Below, piece by piece: positions 7,439-9,747 of a stretch of 9,747 bases of DNA. Source of the stretch: BS750m-G57 sp964392945 (lineage in GTDB: Bacteria; Planctomycetota; Phycisphaerae; SM23-33); contig CAYMSH010000240.1 of the NCBI GenBank assembly GCA_964392945.1, forward strand, positions 1-9,747. Direction: 5' to 3'. Position 1 is the first letter of the stretch, and each line of letters starts with the position of its first letter. The translations under genes were made by a program, and so were the position numbers. Below the pieces are notes generated by a model. It saw only the letters and a program-made list of their open reading frames with translations. It did not search any database and was not told the origin of the DNA.

Positions 7439-8044
7439 ATGAATGCATCCGACACCGCCGTATTATTGATCGAGTTTCAGAATGAATTCTGCAAAGCAGG
7501 CGGGATACTGCATGAACTGGTGGCTGGCGAGATGGCTCGTTTGGGAACCATCAGCCACGCGGTGACGCTGGCCGACAAGGCCAGAGAAGCCGGCTGCCTG
7601 GTGATTCACTGTCCGTTCGTTTCCGACGAAGCGTGGGTCCGTGAATGCGGGGTTCGCGGGATTATTGCCGACGCGATTGAGGACGGCGCATTTGTCCCGG
7701 GTCAGTGGGGAACGCAACTGATTGACGAACTGACTCCGGCCGACGGCGATCAGGTCGTGTCGGGGAAACGCGCCCTGAGCGGTTTTGTAAACACGACGCT
7801 GCAGGACATCCTCACAAGCAACGGGATCAGGCATATCGCCATCGCCGGATTCCTCAGCAACCTCTGCGTAGAAAGCACCGCCCGAAGCGCCTACGATCGC
7901 GGGTATCAAGTTCAAATAATTCGCGACGCTGTGGCGTCTGAGTCCCAAGCGAACCAGGAATACGTCGAACGTGAGATATATCCGGTCCTCGGCGGGTCAA
8001 TGACGACAGATCAATTCATCGAAGCCCTCACGCCCGACGCCTGA
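7439..8044 (+). CDS. Isochorismatase-family cysteine hydrolase
   Basis: A 201-residue cytoplasmic enzyme of the isochorismatase/nicotinamidase-like superfamily, which hydrolyses amide or vinyl-ether bonds with a Cys-Lys-acid triad. Visible motifs are LLIEFQNEF (9-17), where Glu12 stands at the usual catalytic Asp position; SGKRALSGFVNTTL (108-121) with Lys110; and GFLSNLCVESTARSAYDRGY (137-156) with the nucleophile Cys143. Length and motif spacing are normal for the family (about 180-220 residues). A Glu at the first position with an 'E-F/Y-Q-N' motif occurs, as I recall, in a recognised subgroup of these hydrolases, so the enzyme is probably active. AGGAG at 7421-7425 is 13 bases from the ATG, rather far. 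The gene is divergent from the alpha/beta hydrolase and convergent with the YihY-type gene. The substrate is not predictable; there are no isochorismate or NAD pathway genes nearby. Confidence 0.92.
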   Translation: MNASDTAVLLIEFQNEFCKAGGILHELVAGEMARLGTISHAVTLADKAREAGCLVIHCPFVSDEAWVRECGVRGIIADAIEDGAFVPGQWGTQLIDELTPADGDQVVSGKRALSGFVNTTLQDILTSNGIRHIAIAGFLSNLCVESTARSAYDRGYQVQIIRDAVASESQANQEYVEREIYPVLGGSMTTDQFIEALTPDA

Positions 8045-8066
8045 ATCTGCGAGGCGACGACTATGG

Positions 8067-8094
8067 ATTGGGGCCGGCGGGCCTGAACTCCAAT
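8067..8094. terminator. Candidate hairpin between convergent genes
   Basis: ATTGGGG (8067-8073) pairs with CTCCAAT (8088-8094), seven pairs including one G-T, enclosing a 14-base GC-rich loop. It lies in the 56-bp gap between the stops of the convergent isochorismatase-family and YihY-type genes, where a two-way terminator would be expected. There is no T-tract on either side, so intrinsic termination would be weak. Confidence 0.3.
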
Positions 8095-8100
8095 TCGGCG

Positions 8101-9516
8101 TTACTGGTCCCCTGGTCCGAGGGCCACTTGCGACAGAGACATTTCTCCGAACGCGTCTCCCGTTCGCCGGCGTGCTTCGTCAATTGCGCGCCCTACGGCC
8201 GTGTCGCCTGACGAAGAGATCGACTCGCCTGCGCCGAGAGGAAGTTCGATGATCTCCCGTACGGTGATCGTCTCGGCCGGTCTGGCCAGAGTGTAGACGT
8301 GGCGACCGTACTGCTCGGTCTGACAGAGCAGGTGCGATTCGATCAGGCGATCCAGCAGCTTGTGAGCCGACAGGTCCGGCAGCCGAAGCGCATCGGCGAC
8401 ATTCCTGGCCGAGGCGGGCTCCTGGCCGACGACAAATCGCCTGCAGACCACCAGCGCCGCGCCGAGCAGTTCCATGGGCCCCAGCAGGATCTTCTCTGCT
8501 TTTTCGGCCCGGTCCATCCTCGACAGGTTCGTTGCCGTATGGGCCAGTTCGGCTCCGAAAAGGAAGATCAACCAGGAGAAGTTCAGCCAGATAAGGAACA
8601 GCGGGATCAGTCCCAGCGTTCCGTAGATGCTGCCTTTGCCGACCAGTCCGAGCACGTAGAGCGAAAAACCCCACTCGGCGATCAGCCAGAGGGGAACAGC
8701 GACGGCGGCTCCGCCGATCGCCGCCCTGGTCGGTACGTGCGTGTTAGGCATTAGCTTGTACAATCCCGCCAGCAGCAGGATGCCGACAAGGATGGGGCCG
8801 GCCCAGCCGATAGGCACGAACAGCCATGACAGGACCGACATACCCTGGATCCTCTCTAGAATCATGGTCCCGGCAAACGCGGTGGCCGTCATCAGGACCG
8901 GGCCCAGCGAGACCGCCGTCCAGTAGACCATTACCCGCTGCACGAGCCGGCGGCTCTGGCGGGCTCCGAAGATACGGTTCAACGATCGCTCGATTGTGGT
9001 CAGCATTGTCACGGCCGACCAGACCAGGAGTACGATACCTATCGGGCCGACGGCCCCGAGCGTAACTTTAGCCTCCACGCCGTCAACAAGTCCCTGGATC
9101 TGGGCGGCCAGGTTCGTCTTTTCGCCAGGCTGGGTAGACTGCGTCGAAGGCGGCTGGTGCAGAGAAGGCCCCGGCCCGGGCGGCGTCGGATCAGGAGCCT
9201 GCGGGCCGAGCTCAATTTCGTTCAGCCCGCTGGTGGTCAGGAACTGTGTCAGCGAAGTCTTGTAGTCTTCGAACTGGCCATTGGCCTTCATGACCAGCGC
9301 CGCAAGCACGATCACCGGCACCATGGCGAAGATCGTACGGTAACACAGCGACGTACTCATGGCCGCCGCGTTGTTCGCGCGAAGACGTTTGGCGCAGAAC
9401 TTCCACAACTGGAGTTGGAACTTGGCGAACTTACCCCAGCGTCCGAGTTCCTCTCCCGGAGACGAGAGCAGTCCTATCACGCCCCGCTTGACCGATTCGA
9501 TCCGTTTCTTAATCAT
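8101..9516 (-). CDS. YihY/BrkB-family inner-membrane protein with C-terminal winged-helix-like tail
   Basis: A 471-residue integral membrane protein of the YihY/virulence factor BrkB (UPF0761) family, whose function is unknown. Six membrane segments are visible: about 57-76, 152-174, 196-219, 229-255, 264-291 and 297-325. Family blocks include SLCYRTIFAMVPVIVL (56-71), TTIERSLNRIFG (173-184), YKLMPNTHVPTRAAIGG (253-269) and the stretch GSIYGTLGLIPLFLIWLNFS (295-314) leading to FGAELAH. Between the first two segments is a Pro/Gly/Ser/Thr-rich insertion (about 104-131). The cytoplasmic C-terminus (about 345-425; ADALRLPDLSAHKLLDRLIESHLL) looks like the winged-helix-like tail of longer members. 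Start ATG at 9516; the only purine-rich sequence upstream, GGA, lies in the tRNA-like element that ends four to five bases before it. Older annotations call this family ribonuclease BN; that assignment was shown to be wrong, and RNase activity should not be inferred. Confidence 0.93.
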   Translation of the reverse strand: MIKKRIESVKRGVIGLLSSPGEELGRWGKFAKFQLQLWKFCAKRLRANNAAAMSTSLCYRTIFAMVPVIVLAALVMKANGQFEDYKTSLTQFLTTSGLNEIELGPQAPDPTPPGPGPSLHQPPSTQSTQPGEKTNLAAQIQGLVDGVEAKVTLGAVGPIGIVLLVWSAVTMLTTIERSLNRIFGARQSRRLVQRVMVYWTAVSLGPVLMTATAFAGTMILERIQGMSVLSWLFVPIGWAGPILVGILLLAGLYKLMPNTHVPTRAAIGGAAVAVPLWLIAEWGFSLYVLGLVGKGSIYGTLGLIPLFLIWLNFSWLIFLFGAELAHTATNLSRMDRAEKAEKILLGPMELLGAALVVCRRFVVGQEPASARNVADALRLPDLSAHKLLDRLIESHLLCQTEQYGRHVYTLARPAETITVREIIELPLGAGESISSSGDTAVGRAIDEARRRTGDAFGEMSLSQVALGPGDQ

Positions 9517-9520
9517 TCAC

Positions 9521-9592
9521 TGCATCCGGAGGGGCCGGCACCCTCAGCCCTCGGTCCGAAGACCGATGCTCTATCCATTGAGCCGCAAGTGC
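9521..9592 (-). tRNA. Degenerate tRNA-Arg(TCG)-like sequence, probable pseudogene or tRNA-like leader
   Basis: Read on the minus strand it follows a bacterial tRNA-Arg: acceptor 5' GCACTTG, D-arm GCTC-AATGGATA-GAGC, anticodon arm TCGGT-CTTCGG-ACCGA, five-base variable loop GGGCT, T-arm GAGGG-TGCCGGC-CCCTC, acceptor 3' CGGATGC, then A. D, anticodon and T stems are fully paired. Defects: the anticodon loop has six bases instead of seven (usually CTTCGGA), positions 8-9 are CG instead of TA, the T-loop lacks the TTC and A58 consensus, and the acceptor has one C-A mismatch and two G-T pairs. CCA is not encoded. The anticodon TCG would be at 9557-9559. It lies four to five bases before the YihY-type ATG and downstream of a good promoter. 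These losses argue against a working tRNA; clear ancestry in tRNA-Arg is well supported. Confidence 0.65.
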
Positions 9593-9646
9593 TTAGTCGC
9601 GATTGGCGCCGCAGAAGCGCCGAACAATCGTCAGCTGATATATCGG

Positions 9647-9676
9647 ATTGTACGCCTCCGGCCGCCCCTTCGTCAA
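9647..9676 (-). promoter_or_regulatory. Sigma70-type promoter upstream of the tRNA-like element and YihY-type gene
   Basis: On the minus strand TTGACG (9671-9676) and TACAAT (9647-9652) are separated by 18 bases, each hexamer matching five of six. The predicted start near 9640 is about 48 bases before the tRNA-like element and about 124 before the YihY-type ATG, so both would be on one transcript. The remaining sequence to the right edge (9677-9747) shows no supported gene. Confidence 0.55.
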
Positions 9677-9747
9677 CACCACGGCCCCGCCGGTCAGGGC
9701 TATCGCATGTGAGAATATATTTCTTCAAGTTTGGCGCATGTTAGGTT

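Noticed and set aside
8299..8754. Open frame of 151 codons on the plus strand
   Set aside because: It is antisense to the YihY-type gene, has low-complexity Arg/Gln/Asp/Pro-rich composition typical of a shadow frame in GC-rich DNA, and no recognisable domain.
8101..9516. Functional link between the YihY-type protein and tRNA processing, suggested by the old name ribonuclease BN and the tRNA-like element next to it
   Set aside because: The RNase BN assignment of this family was an error (the real enzyme is the ElaC/RNase Z homologue), and the protein is a six-segment membrane protein without nuclease motifs.
1..9747. Defence island, mobile element, CRISPR array or phage region
   Set aside because: No transposase, integrase, nuclease-helicase, toxin-antitoxin or regularly spaced repeats were found on either strand; the tRNA-like element shows no adjacent integrase or visible direct-repeat attachment site in the window.

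Overview
The window looks like a chromosomal segment of a Gram-negative, environmental bacterium, most plausibly a member of the Planctomycetota (Phycisphaerae-like). This is an inference from several things: a large secreted modular sialate O-acetylesterase, a secreted helical protein with LTxxQ-type motifs, a Cache/PAS hybrid histidine kinase, mostly weak Shine-Dalgarno sequences, and a GC content near 55-60% in most genes. No 16S rRNA or other marker gene is present to settle it.

Layout, left to right. (1) 1-2490, minus strand: a two-gene set in which a 751-residue exported sialate O-acetylesterase (235-2490) is followed by the N-terminus of another exported protein (1-176) that leaves the window; its visible residues resemble the start of a BNR/sialidase-type protein. 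(2) 2491-2721: a 231-bp divergent control region with a TATAAT element centred in a GCTGG-N10-CCAGC dyad. (3) 2722-3492, plus: a small secreted Spy/CpxP-like (LTxxQ) protein. (4) 3518-6439, minus: a complete membrane hybrid histidine kinase (Cache-HAMP-PAS-HisKA-HATPase-REC). (5) 6509-7219, minus: an alpha/beta hydrolase of lower GC than its neighbours, with a near-consensus promoter that lies inside the longest possible ORF and so fixes a shorter start. (6) 7439-8044, plus: an isochorismatase-family cysteine hydrolase read divergently from the alpha/beta hydrolase. (7) 8101-9516, minus: a YihY/BrkB-family membrane protein. Directly upstream of it (9521-9592) is a degenerate tRNA-Arg(TCG)-like sequence, and a good sigma70-type promoter (9647-9676) precedes both.

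The genes do not form one pathway. The leftmost pair fits extracellular degradation of acetylated glycans. The kinase senses an extracytoplasmic signal but ends in a receiver domain with no output domain, so its downstream partner lies outside the window. The two small hydrolases share a divergent intergenic region and may be co-regulated. I see no defence system, mobile element, CRISPR array or phage genes. The least ordinary item is the tRNA-like element in the leader of the yihY-type gene.
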